The notes: a model not told the origin generated them from the sequence alone. A DNA stretch of 64,000 nt from Tubiluchus corallicola (GCA_030141605.1 JAQGDQ010000366.1:155537-219536); one strand, 5' to 3'; positions 11,401 to 23,358 are shown, counted from the stretch's first letter. Numbers and translations: made by a program.

Positions 11401-13564
11401 TTTCCATAACCTTAACTAGCTTCTTACCTTAGACAAGCAAATCGATTAACAATTTACCCTAACGTTAGTGCAAACAAATTTCTAAACTCTTTTACACCTG
11501 AATATATAACCAGAAATGTTTTCGATTAAAATAAGAAAAACTGTCGTGACATTTACATGCAAATTACTCTCTCCGTTTTCTTTTCCAAACAGCACCTTGA
11601 ACAGGTCTAAACCAAGGCTTATAGTGATTTGGAAGTTGACAGGAAAGAAACTTGGTATTTTGGATACATGGTTCATGGGAAAAAAATCGATAACAAGCGG
11701 TCACGTTGATTCCCTCATTCACAATAAGATGCAATTCCGTCAACGATAACAGTTGGTATGATAGCTAAAACTGGCATATTATTGGATTGGAAAAGTATTA
11801 TGTAGGTACTACCGTCAAAAAAACACAGATCTCTCCGGCATAAAGATTCAGTGAGCGATGATCTTTGTTTGCAAGCAGTAGATAAACACAAGTTTTTTGT
11901 TATTTGGAAGTTCAGTGTCGCTTAATATTACTTATAATTCAGGACAATGGCTTTTTGGAAATTTAGGTAAAGTTAATACGTAACACTCAATTGAGCTTAC
12001 ATGTTAAAATTTTATAGATCCTCCGCTTATGTCATTACAAAATTGCACTACTAAACCATCTTGGTCTGCACAAGTAAAAGCTCTAGACTGTTACAGGCGC
12101 GGTCGATCGCAAGTTCATCGTACTAGTCTACTGTAGATATTAGTGCGCAATGTAAACCAGTTAAGACCGGTTCAGCGATCAATACAATCATGCGTAGAGC
12201 AAACGTGCTCTGTATAGATAGCAAATGCCCCGTAAAACTTACCTCCCCTTGAGAAAATGACAAAGTCCAACATACGCGTAAAATACACAAACTAGCTGTA
12301 TCATCATGACTTTTGTACAATTTTGATTTTCATATTTTGGAGCGTTAGCTTAGCCAAGTTAATTAACGAAAACGTAGTAATGACAAGATAAAAAAAGGCA
12401 AGTTTTAGTCCACAGAAGAATAGCTAAAAATGGAGAGTCACCATTTAAATAGCAAAAAGAAAAACATTTGCATGATGCTTCCCCATTTTTTTGGAAATTG
12501 TCGCATTTAAACGTTACAAAATTTATAAAATCGGACAATGTATCAATTTGTTAACGCAGAGCCGTACTGTTAGTTCAAACAGACCTTCTATGATTATCGA
12601 AATCGTCTTTGTTTGATTCACTCCCACCAAGTAGTGGAGGGGGAATTGATAACACACTTTCAAGGGACATTTCACAGTTTTAAGGGCTTTACTTAGTACT
12701 AAGAGAAAATTTAAAGGTTCTTCACACTGTAGAGATGTAATTTCAAGTAAGAATTAGGCACTAAACACCGCCATTCGGCCCTTTATATCGGATTATTATT
12801 CTAACAAAATTCTGCCTCGAACGTTTCTCACGTCAGTGAAAAGGCTGATTGTGACGTCATCACAAAGGAATGTACCATTCCTTGATTATTAATTTTTATG
12901 ATTTTATATAAATTTAGAGAACAAAAAATAATGCTCTCATTGTGGTTTTTAATCTTTCTATTTGATTAAACAATTTAATAAAAAGTATCAATTTAGCAAT
13001 ATAAATAAAACCACAAAATTTGATGAGATTTTGATCGGAATCAATAAATTTAATCTAGCTTTTTATTGAACAGCTATCAATTAGTTAAAACGAAAAATTA
13101 ATTATTAGACATCTGATTATCAGTTTTGCATCCTTTAGTGGTTTGACAACCTTGTGTGTCCAAAAATTTTTGTATTTTTTTTAAATTTAATTCTCTGTTT
13201 TGCTTTTGACAAAACTTTGATTACATCTCGAATGGAAACTTTACTTTTCCTAACTTTTGCTAATGGCGTCACGCAGTCAGTTATACACAAAAAGGTTTGT
13301 GGCACGAATTGACTTTCTGTGTGAGTTGAAGTAATAAAATTAAATAATCACATTGAAATGGGAATAATCTCTGACCGTGAAGTTTTTTACCAATATTTGT
13401 GAGTCTGTACGAAGTGGGGAAAGAATGTATGGTAAATACTGGAGGCAGGCTGCAACTCTCTGTTGATTAGTGATTATGGGTTGACATGAAATTTTGCAAT
13501 AATTTTCAAATCGTGTTCTCAATGATTCGTGAAATTCTGCCAATTTGAACAACGTGGAAATTCT
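8461..13564. other. Gene-poor AT-rich DNA
   Basis: I see no supportable gene or RNA on either strand. Contents are AT-rich sequence, a short (TA)n run near 9554-9573, and scattered donor-like GTAAGT motifs without open exons. The 160-codon minus-strand open stretch at 9573-10055 has no recognisable domain or compositional support. Confidence 0.5.
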
Positions 13565-13643
13565 ATGATGCCAGCCTTTTGTGTTGCTTATATTTATAAA
13601 TGCTCAAATCGGGCAAAAAAGGTTCAAAAATATCTTTTTATAG
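13565..13643 (+). pseudogene. THAP-domain first-exon relic
   Basis: Two adjacent ATGs, then MPAFCVAYIYKCSNRAKKVQ and a donor GTAATT. This resembles the start of a THAP zinc finger: Met-Pro, an early Cys, then Cys-Ser-Asn-Arg before a Phe-x-Phe-Pro motif. It should join the exon at 16180 (RFPHGDP). In the ATG frame the exon ends in phase 1, whereas 16180 needs phase 2. An indel in the six-A run at 13615-13620 would explain this. Spacing of the first two cysteines is also unusual. Probably a decayed THAP gene or THAP-type transposase. Confidence 0.5.
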
Positions 13644-14683
13644 GTAATTACTACTAAGTAATAGCATTATTAATTATATCTTCATTTACACAAGACAGCA
13701 CTGTCGCATTATTAACTCCTTCATGACAATGGATATGTGGGTGGTTTTCAGAGATGGCTGATTATAAAAACGCCTGATCCGATTCCGATTATTGCTCTCC
13801 ACCAGATCCAGATATCTGATCATATCCGATTATTTCAGATTTATATCTTTTTAATTTGACAGTCGTTTTCAGATTCAGATATAGTTTACTTCCAAATTAG
13901 TACAATAATAAGTTGCTTAAATGTGGAAAAAGGATAGTGAAAGACTGAAAGAGGTCCTCACGTCAAACCATCCGTTTGTTTGTGCGTTTGTCTTCAGCTT
14001 AATTTGTCGTAAGAATTTCTTCTGCAAACTTCAAGTTAATTTAAGTGGAAAAGCAGCGAAAAGTGGTTGATTCGTTAACCTATATGCTTTTTCCCACCCC
14101 TTCTCTTTTTGTCTTATATTTGATATTTGTTGTGTATAATGGCATGAGCTTATATGCACATATTCTGTGAAATATACTGCACTTTTTTTCTTTCTAAAAA
14201 TATATGTAAGTTAGGCAGTTTTTTTGGAAAAAATAAAAGTGTTAGAGCAAGAATTTATATGTGAATTACAAACTAAACCATGCTGCGTACAAATCGGCAA
14301 CAACGTGGTATCTACTAACTACTAGTTTCAATAGAGCACGTGAATCAGTTCAAGAAGCTGCTTTACTGTGTCCAGCGCAAAACGAAGTGCGGGGAAAAAA
14401 CATGTATTACTACTGCATAGGCATTCTTTTTTCAAATTTACTGTTAACTAAATTAGCAAATCGCAAAAAGGCCAGTTATCTTAATTCACCTTTAAATACT
14501 TTGTCGAAAGTCTTTTACATCTGATTTGAGTAAATATGGTCTGTAAATGTTATAATTATAGGCATTGTTATGATGATCAAAATGTATGCCGTAGTTAATT
14601 TTTATGACACAGCCAATCACTGTGGCCTGTGAGATTGCTCAGATGCTTAGGTAATCATAACTACACGCCAGTGTTCATCTGTT

Positions 14684-14851
14684 CAGTGTTGGGTTCATTA
14701 CTTTTGAAAAGTATGTTGTCATGATTGCTCATTACTTTGGTAAAATTGTAATCAGATTACTCCTTACTGATTACTTTTATCAAGGGTAATCCCTTACTGA
14801 TTATACATTACTTTTGTGTGGTAGTTTGGCTTATGATGTAGCGAAAGTGTG
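14684..14851. mobile_element. Possible hAT MITE fragment
   Basis: Begins CAGTGTTGGG, the start of a widespread hAT MITE type, and has an interior rich in ATTACTTTT motifs. Both sides carry the 8-mer CATCTGTT (14676-14683 and 14852-14859). The right end does not mirror the left, so the element is decayed or the 8-mer match is chance. Confidence 0.4.
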
Positions 14852-15175
14852 CATCTGTTTGGCTTTTGTGAAGTCAGATCATTGCTAAGAACTACTGTAA
14901 TTTGTCTAAATCTATCATCTTTTTATTTTACTCTGCAATTTATTTAGCAAAAATTCACTGCCGTATATATAGAGTTTAGTTTTAGATGTTGAATAAATCG
15001 ATGTGAAATTTGTTATTTAAGCCTATCTAGCAAACCTACACAACATTTTTTGGTTCTAAATTTCATTCATATTTTTATATTTCCATATTCAGGTATATCT
15101 AAGTCGCCATCTATTCAAGTTGCTTGTTTGCATGCATATTATTATTATTATTATCGTATATATTAATTTTGCTGG

Positions 15176-15206
<31 letters not shown>

Positions 15207-15519
15207 ATATATTATAACCGACAAGGCTACAGCTCCAAAAACGGCACCATTCTCGATGATCAGTACATCAAACAAAAGTGCCAGACCCACAGATTTGCCA
15301 CAGGGAGTTTATTTTTCGAATCGGGCCCACCGAAAGGCATGGGAGGCAAAAAACCTCCAAAAATGGTCCTTTTTTGACCATTTTTTGCAAGAAATTGCAA
15401 AACTTATACCTCTTATTCCTAGAGAATGGGAACATGTCGGCAGCAGTGTCAGTAATGGTTAGATAGCCCATTTAACTTCAACGGTGGGTGTTATAGTCAT
15501 ATTTAGATTTTGCAGGGGG

Positions 15520-15830
15520 ACCAAGTCGCCCTGCAACAGGCGCTTTCCCGGATCCAACTCTCAATTTTCTCAAAACTTTGGTCAAACAGCCTGCAGGAAA
15601 AATGTTCTAGCGTCCTCTGATGGAACTATCGAAAGTTTATATATAGATCTTTTGAAAGAGGCGGAACAGGGCTACACAATGATAGCTACGTTTTAGGACA
15701 CCTCCACTGTGAGGAGCTGCGATGAGTTGATTGGAGGTTCCATTTTCGGCAATTCTCACTTGGAAAACTACTGTCGCGAAGCCATTGTTCTGACGTCATC
15801 CATTATTCTCTGCTTATAACCTTATAACTT
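15520..15830 (+). repeat. Interspersed repeat shared with 63725-64000
   Basis: About 300 bp closely similar to the right edge of the window. Shared landmarks are TTTTGGTCAAACAGCCTGCA, then AACAGGGCTACAC, then GCCATTGTTCT followed by ACGTCATCCATTAT. No coding capacity. The TATATATAGAT/AGATATATAG segment is also shared. Confidence 0.75.
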
Positions 15831-15957
15831 TAATTCAGCAAAAGCTGCTGCTGGCTTTGCATTATAAATGAGGACTATGTAGGATGTTCGCGTATTATTG
15901 ATTATAAGTGTATTTATTCGCAAAAGTTTTTGTGGGGCCTTTGCTAGTTATTATAAT

Positions 15958-16004
15958 TAATGTTATTATTATTATTATATTATTATTATTATTATTATTA
16001 TTAT

Positions 16005-16037
<33 letters not shown>

Positions 16038-16120
16038 CACTACCACCACTACTACTACTACTACTACTATTATTAGTAGTAGTAGTTGTTGTAGTATTAT
16101 TATTATCATTATTATTATCA
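15958..16120. repeat. (TTA/TAC)n trinucleotide microsatellite
   Basis: Blocks of TTA, then TAC (interrupted by CAC), then TTA/GTA repeats. They produce long single-residue open frames on both strands, which are not genes. Confidence 0.9.
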
Positions 16121-16179
16121 GCCAATACACTGTTCATAAATATTGCATGATGGATGAAAAGACTTAAACATTTTTTCAG

Positions 16180-16432
16180 GTTTCCTCACGGTGATCCTAC
16201 AAAGCTAAGCAGTGGGATACAGGCAGTTCGCTGGAAGAGCTGGAAGCTGGAGAAGGGCAAACATCTCCTCTGCAGTGCACATTTTGTAGAAAGTGACTTT
16301 GAGATCATTCAGGATCCTCGGTCTTGTCCTCGTCTCAAAAGCTCAGCTGTACCATCACCATCACTTTTTCACTTTCCTGTTCATTTACAGAAATGTGAAA
16401 CCATAAATTGCAAATCCATCACATATTTATAA
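16180..16432 (+). pseudogene. THAP zinc-finger C-terminal half
   Basis: After an acceptor TTTTTTCAG the frame reads FPHGDPTKLSSGIQAVRWKS, then LCSAHFVESDFE and later LKSSAVPS. These match the THAP signature: FP motif, central Trp, C-S-x-H-F pair of ligands, and the terminal A-V-P box. The frame closes at 16432 without a clear donor. A small possible exon at 16571-16607 lies between TTGCAG and GTAAAG. THAP domains are C2CH zinc-binding DNA-binding domains found in host factors and P-element-like transposases. Nothing downstream here looks like a transposase core, so host gene versus mobile origin is open. Confidence 0.6.
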
Positions 16433-16769
16433 AATCAGGCACTAAATTTCCTTTGCTTTGTATATAAATGCACTTCAGTTCTCGATTTTTAATGCACGTA
16501 AACTATGACATAATGATCGAAAAGCACATTTTAACTTGTTCATTTGATTAGAATAAATTAGTTTTGTTGCAGGCCATTCTCTGAGACCATGGGCTCTCAC
16601 ATCAGAAGGTAAAGGACTGAATAGGTAGGTGTAATTTGTGTACGAATTCCTCCCGTGTTTAGCTTGTATTCTGCATGTTGAAATGTTTAGCTCATCTCAA
16701 TTTGACGTGTTGAAACATGTTTACATTCACTTGCGTTTACGGCAGTGGCACAATGAGACCTTGTTACTG

Positions 16770-17560
16770 TTACTTAAAGGACAAGAAAAGGGGTACCCGA
16801 AGTAGGTTTCAGAAAAATCGCCTTAAAAAATTATATTACTTTACAGCAATTTTATGCGTATATCGTACTCGCGTTGAAAGGAATTTTCGTTTGTTTTCAT
16901 TTTAAATCTCCCGCAATACTGTTCCAAAGGCGCCATTACATGACGTCACTAAAACACGTAAATCAGGGGAAGAAAAGGCAATGTTAAATTATGACCCAAA
17001 AGACTTTCTGTGCAAATCTATATGTAACTAGACTAATAATTTAGAATGTTTGTGCCAATTGGTAAAATGTCGCTGACTCACCCTCCAGGGTGCGCCACTC
17101 ACTAACCAAAAACGTATTTTTAATCTTATTGACAAGATACAGTAATTTAAAATTTTACTTAGTTAGTGACATGTGTGCTACGAATGCTCTGATTATTTTT
17201 TCAAACTTTACAAAATGTTATCAAAACTTGTTTCAAACGACCTACCATTAAAATGGCTGCGTCTAACGGTCATCGCGGGAGTTTAAATTTACACGTTTTA
17301 TACAGCGTTACTGCCGATGCAAGCCCTGCATGCAAAAAGGTAGTATGTAAGTGGTATAAAATTTCAAGACAAATTTTTTAAGCTTTATGTAAGTGGAAGG
17401 TTTTTTTTTGTGCTTCAAGTCTTGCTGAGTATTTTTACAATGAAATCAAAACTTGCAATTTAAGACTTACTGTACCAGTATTTATGCGGCCAACTTCTAG
17501 AGAAAATTCTTTGCATAATTACACTCTTTAAGAATTTAAAGTCACGTGTAAGAAACATAT
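16770..17560 (+). repeat. Interspersed family A repeat, longest copy
   Basis: Begins near CTTAAAGGACAAGAAAAGGG and is matched, inverted, from about 61690 down to 61075. Internal landmarks are CCCGCAATACTGTTCC, TGACTCACCCTCCAGGGTGC and CTCTGATTATTTTTTCAAAC. Partial copies are at 1137, 37725 and 44776. No open frame of note. Confidence 0.75.
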
Positions 17561-17813
17561 AATGAAACTGTTTTCTTTACCTTGTCATTGCAGTGCAAGG
17601 GAAACAACAGTAAATCTTCCTATCCCCTATTTTGATGTGTTGCTAAGGAAATGTTCATTTTCCTTAAAATCGCTCCTTGAAATGAGTGATGACACCTGTT
17701 TGAGATGCTTCAGGTTGTCCGATGTATGTCGAACCTCTAAACTTTACAGCAGGTGGAGGGACATATTATTTGCATAATTCGTGTATATCACAATTCTCTG
17801 AGACATACCAGAC

Positions 17814-18432
17814 GTAAAGGAAAACCAGACCCAATATTAAACTGTAGGTCAAAACTATCTACTCTTTAAAATATTGAAAGTAAACACACTATTTTTTCAA
17901 AAATGACCTTGTGAAAGAATTATTACCACGTAATTTCGCATTTGCGCCACTAGTTCTTCTCTGCTACATGCATTTCTTTATTCGTTAGTTAGATGGGCAC
18001 TAAGCGCCTGCATCGGAAATGCGTTACATAAAGAACAGATGCTGTACCGCTCAAATCAGATGTGTTAGTTTGTGACGAACTACACATGTTTGACAGTTCA
18101 TGCGTGAGCACAACGGTAAATTTGAAATTTGAATTTTTATCTTAAAACTTGCCTTGTTTTAGTACAACACACTGAATATCTTACAGTAGCACTGTACATA
18201 AATTTTCTCTTTTGCAAACACGTGCAACACACTTGTGGAATAATTTTGCTGTTGAAAATTATGTTAGTTTGTGATGTCATCATTATTTGGGCTCGTCTGC
18301 CATTAATTTAGTTTTTAATTTATTATTTAATTATCAGAAATGCTTTGCAGTATTAATTGTGTTAAAATGTATACTTTTTAACAGACTTAAAAATGGGGTA
18401 GTATATGAAAAATCGTTCTGTCTTCCTTTAAA
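17814..18432 (+). repeat. Interspersed family B repeat, copy 2
   Basis: About 619 bp, starting TAAAGGAAAACCAGACCC and ending TCTTCCTTTA, so the two ends are inverted repeats of about ten bases. Homologous to 6060-6670 and to 37876-38478 (inverted). Non-coding. Confidence 0.75.
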
Positions 18433-18749
18433 CGTACAGGCATATGCGTTATGCTTCATCTATGTACATAATTTTAAGTTAATTAATTTATTAATTAGTT
18501 CTATCTACTAATTCTTATTTACTGTGTGCAACTAATCTTATGGATGCTTTTACGGCTGAAATAAAATTGAAATTGAAAAGAAAGTAAGAAAGTTGAAAAC
18601 AATCATGATTTGTTTTTCACAGCATGCACCATTGGAGCTAACTTGTGAATCTACCTGTGATCGCTGAAGCTTGACTGGTATTGGTAATCGTGCTGCCGGT
18701 CTGAGGTAATCTTTTTGTGGATCTGTTAAATCCTAAAAATTTGGAGACT

Positions 18750-19110
18750 CTAGCCACTTCTTCTTCCCAGCTTTTCCCTATGCGGGGTCGCCGTTGTGAA
18801 TGAGTCCTTTCCACGCATTCCTGTTGTTGACCATCTCTTCATTTTATGTCTTCCCTTCCCACGTGAACTTCACCGACTCTTCTTTTCAGGTGTCCATACT
18901 ATCGCAATCTTGCGAGGCTTCCACTACTTTTACTGTTCCTCTGATATTATTATTTCTAATTTTATCTCTTCTTGTTATTCCCACCATCCATCTCAACATC
19001 CTCATCTCCACCACACCCATTTTCTTCTCTTCGGTCTTCTTTAGAGAAGCTGCTTCCAGCCCATAGATTAGAGCGGGTCTGACCACTTCTTTGTGGAGAC
19101 TCATTCATAG
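18750..19110 (-). mobile_element. RTE-like LINE fragment (C-terminal end of reverse transcriptase ORF)
   Basis: The minus strand reads VVRPALIYGLEAASLKKTEE, then MRMLRWMVGITRRDKIRN, a signature of RTE/BovB-type ORF2 C-termini (R-P-A-L-x-Y-G and M-R-W-M-x-G-x-T-R-x-D). The frame starts at 19104 and decays towards 18780. It is 5'-truncated and non-functional. Confidence 0.78.
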
Positions 19111-19114
19111 AAGG

Positions 19115-19260
19115 TTTTGGCACAGTTTTTACAGGCAGATGCCTGTAAAAACTGACCCTAACCCTCCCTATTTATCCGGGCTTGGGACCGGCACTGAGTT
19201 GGGCTGGCTTGCCCCCCCCCCCAGTGGCTAGGTTTTGGAGACACTAGCCACTATTTTATT
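19115..19260. repeat. Widespread LINE/SINE-type tail segment
   Basis: Contains TTTTTACAGGCAGATGCCTG as an inverted repeat, then CCCTCCCTATTTATCCGGGC and TTGGGACCGGCACTGAG, then a poly-C run. I recall this segment as a common repeat in aquatic animal genomes, often next to RTE-type elements. It directly adjoins the LINE fragment. Confidence 0.5.
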
Positions 19261-19474
19261 GATTATTTTGCCCTTGTGCAAAGCTATAGTTGTCGATAGC
19301 AGCTTTATTTTCCTTATTAACTGTCACATTTCTGTGGTCTGATTCGTAACCTGCATTATGCAGATATAATGCAGTCAGTGCGTAACACTTTACTACAGAA
19401 TACAGAATAAGTTCATTGTCTCAATAACATAATCAACATAGCATTAACAAATGATGTGACTACTAAGAGAGACA

Positions 19475-19514
19475 GGGTGACGAAACGACCGAAAGGTCAT
19501 CGAGTCTACCACCC
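19475..19514 (-). repeat. LINE 3'-end hairpin, copy A
   Basis: On the minus strand: outer stem GGGTGGTA...CACCC around GACTCGAT, inner stem GACC/GGTC with loop TTTC, then GTTTC. Same architecture as 36973-37013 and 57644-57683. Confidence 0.55.
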
Positions 19515-19712
19515 TTCTACTAATTTAATAACAAAACTCTACTTAGATTAGTACTGTGAGCTATGTAAATTAAACTATAATGTAAATGTAAATTATATTT
19601 TATTTTATCTAAAGCATTATTCTTGTATAGCAGCAGTTGTTAGTTAGTAGCGTGTGCATATGTCATAATTGCATAGCTGGATTAGTCAGTAATATGTGAA
19701 AATAATTTTAAG

Positions 19713-20162
19713 TTACAAATTAAAATTAATCAATACTTTGTCATATAGCATAACTGTTAACTGATACAGACCACGTGCAGCCATAAGCATACTAGACAAT
19801 AGAATTAACGATAAACTTTTGTTAGCAGGTTTGGCAAGTTGCCTGAATCTTGCAGTGAAAGCCAGTTGACATTGTGCAAGATGTACGTGCAGGAGTGACG
19901 GTTTAGAAGGTCGAACATTTTGCTCAAAAGTCAGCGTGCAGCACAATTGTGCCATCGTTGTATCACAGACATGGTACCATGTGCTGGATTGTGTCGGTGT
20001 CCGGAACTGTTTCCACTGACAGTGACCGGGGCTGCAGCTTTCAGGTAATCCGAGAGAACTGAAATTGACAGCAGGTTTCGACACTTTGCCGCCAGCACTG
20101 GACCTTAATTTATCCGACAGAAGTGAAGCGACATCTGTTAGTTTACTGACTGTGAGAATCAC
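19713..20162 (-). other. Unassigned 149-codon open frame beside retroelement relic
   Basis: An uninterrupted minus-strand frame lying just downstream, in transcription sense, of the gag relic at 20885-22085. I recognise no protease or polymerase motif in it. It could be decayed linker or protease sequence of that retroelement, or chance. Confidence 0.2.
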
Positions 20163-20415
20163 TAAAGTTGTTTATTTGATTTAAACTTTAAGCTGAAATT
20201 GTTTCATAAAACTACAAAATAATAAACATGCAAGGAGGTCAGACAACTCAATCAGAGACTCTGCTAATGAAAGTTTTGCTTAACTGTGATCGTAGCTATA
20301 AACTTTTCCCAACGTGCAACGTACCTTGTGGCATAAATACGCTCCAATAACCACGAAGGTTTTTCACAATGAGTTCCGTTAGTGGAAACTACAGCACGCA
20401 GAGGTACATTCTTTC

Positions 20416-20510
20416 TATGGTCCTTAGGAAGACCACACAAAGTTCAGGGCATCTTGAGTGGAGATTCACTCACGATGCCCTGAACTTTATGGTCTTCCTT
20501 AGGACTATAA
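20416..20510. repeat. Fold-back hairpin (about 42-bp arms)
   Basis: Left arm contains GGAAGACC, ACAAAGTTCAGGGCATC, TTGAGTG; right arm carries the reverse complement with a few mismatches and an indel; loop about 6-8 bases. Both arms share CAAAGTTCAGGGCAT-like core and a CCTTAGGA-type outer part. Could be a fold-back element or a fragment of an inverted duplication. Confidence 0.7.
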
Positions 20511-20559
20511 GAAGAACGTACTTGTGGCATAAATTATACTTGTCCTCATCACTAGTTAT

Positions 20560-20865
20560 CAGGGCCGGAACTAGATGTGGCAAGCAGGGGGGCGCAAAAA
20601 TTTTCTGGGGGGGGGGCGAGGTATCCGAAGTGGTTAAATAATGGTTAAGCCGATTTTCAACCCCTTTTATTCTGCATGCAGGCCTATAATTAACATGTGT
20701 GTAGGACGGCGTAGCAAACATTTTTTACCTAATTCTAATTCATATTGAAAATGATTACATGCGGACTGCAATTTTCACTGCAAAAAAAATTATTCGTCTG
20801 ATTTTGCGGGGGGGGCGCAAATTTTGACAGTTTGACCCCCCCGCTCCCTCCTAGTTCCGCCCCTG
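20560..20865. mobile_element. hAT-type MITE (306 bp) with perfect 8-bp target duplication
   Basis: Ends CAGGGCCGGAACTAG and, reversed, CAGGGGCGGAACTAG. Both flanks are CTAGTTAT (20552-20559 and 20866-20873). The interior has G runs near each end and no gene. It sits just beyond the zinc-knuckle end of the gag relic. Confidence 0.92.
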
Positions 20866-20884
20866 CTAGTTATGTAGTTCATCC

Positions 20885-22085
20885 TTAGCAGGTGCAAGGA
20901 AAAGGAATCATCGCATTCTGATTCCTTATCTTGCTCTTCGACAAACTTGACAGATTATCACTAGTTGTCTGGTCGTCTCTGCTAATACTTCGACGACTCG
21001 GTTTTTGCCCTTTTGACTGGAATGATTTTGTACTACACCTGTTAGCTATATGTCCGGTTTTCTTGTATTTGTGGCATGTAGCGTCTTTCATGTTACACTT
21101 AGGTGCAATGTGATTTCCACCACACCTGCAACATACAACTAATGATGCTTTGGCTTATCAATACCATTATACTGGCAGTTTTTCACCAATTTTATTTTAT
21201 TCGCTGCCCCAGAACATCTTATTTCCTTGCTTTGCTGTTGCGTCATCTCCATGGCCATTGCAACTTGGCATGCCTTTTCAAAAGTCACGTTATCAGTATG
21301 TAAAAGCTTATTCTGGATTCTACTATGCATTGATCCACGTACAAATCGGTTCCGTAAGACTTAACTCTCGACAAAAACTCCCCGTAATTGACGTACAGTG
21401 ATTCCTCGAGATACGAAATTAATTAGTTCCGGAGGGGCTTTCGTACTTAGAATTTTCGTATTATGAGACAAGATTTATTACGATTTATTATTTATAAATG
21501 GCGTAATTCATTACAGAGATCCCCCCCCCCCCCCCGAAAACAGTCATATAAAGTGTGAATATTGTACCCACCCAAAAGAAAATGTATCATAACAACATTT
21601 ATTATTTTTGATTGATTTTATTATTTTCTCATTGTTTTTAACATTTATGCAAATGATTATGTTGTCATTAACGAACATATGACACTTTACCTTTCGAAGC
21701 GTTCACATGTTGCACACAACAAAGCATTCACGTGATGCTACGAAATGCATTCTGGGAGGACTGCTGTCGGGCGGCACTTGCGATTTTCGTTTTCGTATCT
21801 TGAATATCTTCGTTAAATGGGACGGAAATTTCTTTGAAGCCCGATTCGTATTCTGAACTTTTCGTATAATGGGGTTTTCATTAGTCGAGGTTCCACTGTA
21901 AAAATAGTTTTTCAGTGCTGCAATAAACCTTGCACGCTTTCTCCTTTTTGGCTGAGTATGTCAAAATGAAATGATGCCAGATACCATAAATGGTGCAAAT
22001 TGTGCATCTAGCGAAAGTGTGTACACTAAGTTTTGACGCCAATTTTCAAAGGATGTAATAGTCTCTGTTTTAGACAAACTGCACG
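20885..22085 (-). pseudogene. LTR-retrotransposon gag relic, Ty3/gypsy-like
   Basis: Read from 22085 downward. First a conserved gag segment ([20 protein letters not shown]), then a 503-bp MITE insertion (21396-21898). Next come VNYGEFLSRV and, after a frameshift, RNRFVRGSMHSRIQNKLLHT and FEKACQVAMAME, and finally a knuckle-like CHKYKKTGHIANRC near 21050. The second knuckle cysteine is Tyr. Frameshifts and stops show that it is dead. Gag packages retroelement RNA. Confidence 0.72.
21396..21898. mobile_element. Tigger/pogo-type MITE inserted in the gag relic
   Basis: 503 bp with ends CAGTGATTCCTCGAGATACG and, reversed, CAGTGGAACCTCGACTAATG, flanked by TA. The motif TTCGTATTATGAGAC/TTCGTATAATGGGG is typical of Tigger ends. 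A poly-C run lies at about 21519. No transposase frame. Confidence 0.88.
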
Positions 22086-22946
22086 ATGTGTAGTTGCCAT
22101 AATTTGACTTTACAATAACTCAATTTATCAAATAAACTACACGAAGCCAGGAGCTTAAATTCCTGGATTGCTGGTCACTATTGTGCAGGTATCTGCTCCA
22201 ACACGCTTACCACTCCTTGAACTCGTCTACAGTAGGCTGGGTGACGTAAACATGCTGCCGCCACGGAGACAAGAAAAGGGAAACAGCAAATTCCAACAGT
22301 TAAAATGTAGTTTATTTTAAATGAACTCGACAACAAAATACTAGGTTATAGTAAAAGGTCTAGTTAATCAGACCGCCATCGTCGAGATGATCTCCTCGAC
22401 CAAGACGCACTACCTAACTCTCATTCATCATCATCATCTCCTTACATTCTGCACTGTTAACGCAAACACAACAAATAGCATTGGCGATAGGTTAAATATA
22501 GAGGTTAAATACAGCCCATTTTTCTATGGCAGTTAACATACGCTACCTAAGTACCTTGACCATGAATACCTTAAGTACTCAAGCTCTATAAAAATTTTAA
22601 AATTTGTTTACTGGGCATTACCGCCTACCTTTCTTACTATTTATTTTCAACACATAAGCAGTGATTTCTTTTAAGATTACTTACCCACACCTCTTAATTT
22701 CGAGGTATAAAACTGCATGATGGATAACGAAAAAACACAAAAACTGCTGATGCAAGAACACGGCGTTGCTTAAATTGTTGCTAGACGCAAAATCACGTGA
22801 ATTCACTGCATTCTTCCTGCCATCTAGCGGACCTTTAATAAATAAAGTGTGCAGCGCTGTGTACCGATTTGCAGTCGCATGTGACGTCATATCATTGTCT
22901 CTTCGGGCGAGCTTTCACCTTTTGCTGCTTTCCTAAAAAGAATTTT
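22086..22946. other. No gene seen; possible upstream flank of the gag relic
   Basis: Contains a short (TCA)n stretch near 22420 and AT-rich DNA. By position it could include leader or LTR sequence of the retroelement, but I could not define LTR ends. Confidence 0.35.
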
Positions 22947-23358
22947 TTATAACTTAACTTTTGTCAAAAATGACTCATTAAGTGTGTATTCCAGTTTGAA
23001 CCAGCCTTCTGGTGAACAACTTAACTTAAATGCTTTCCTGATGACGTTTTCTAGAAAATGTCTCTTGCATCTGGCAGCAGCATTTTTCTTCCAGGTCATT
23101 TGGAAGGAATTTTCCGAAATTTCCACTGCAGCCCAATCTGAATGTAGGCTCTCACCAAGTGTGTCTGAATGTGAGGTCAAAAGGAGTGATCCTTGTCAAA
23201 TATTTTGTGGACGAAAAATGAAAGTTAACGTAAGTCGTCTTCAGGACATAGAGAATGCTGTTCCTGATGTTCTCGACAGATTATCTGTTTATCAGTTTTA
23301 TGAAAAGACTTTACCTAAAAGCGTTCTAGAGGGAAAGACCATCAAGCACAAAACTTGA
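22947..23358 (+). other. Open frame of unknown nature
   Basis: A plus-strand frame is open for about 124 codons up to a TGA at 23358. It lacks a convincing ATG near its start. It contains an acceptor-like TTTTCTTCCAG at about 23096 and a charged segment (VSRLQDIENAVPDVLDRLSV). It may be an isolated exon or a decayed element. I recognise no domain. Confidence 0.2.

Noticed and set aside
15895-16150. Poly-Asn/Ser and poly-Leu frames
   Set aside because: Trinucleotide microsatellite read on both strands.
18796-19066. Plus-strand hydrophobic frames
   Set aside because: They are the antisense of an RTE-like LINE fragment read on the minus strand.
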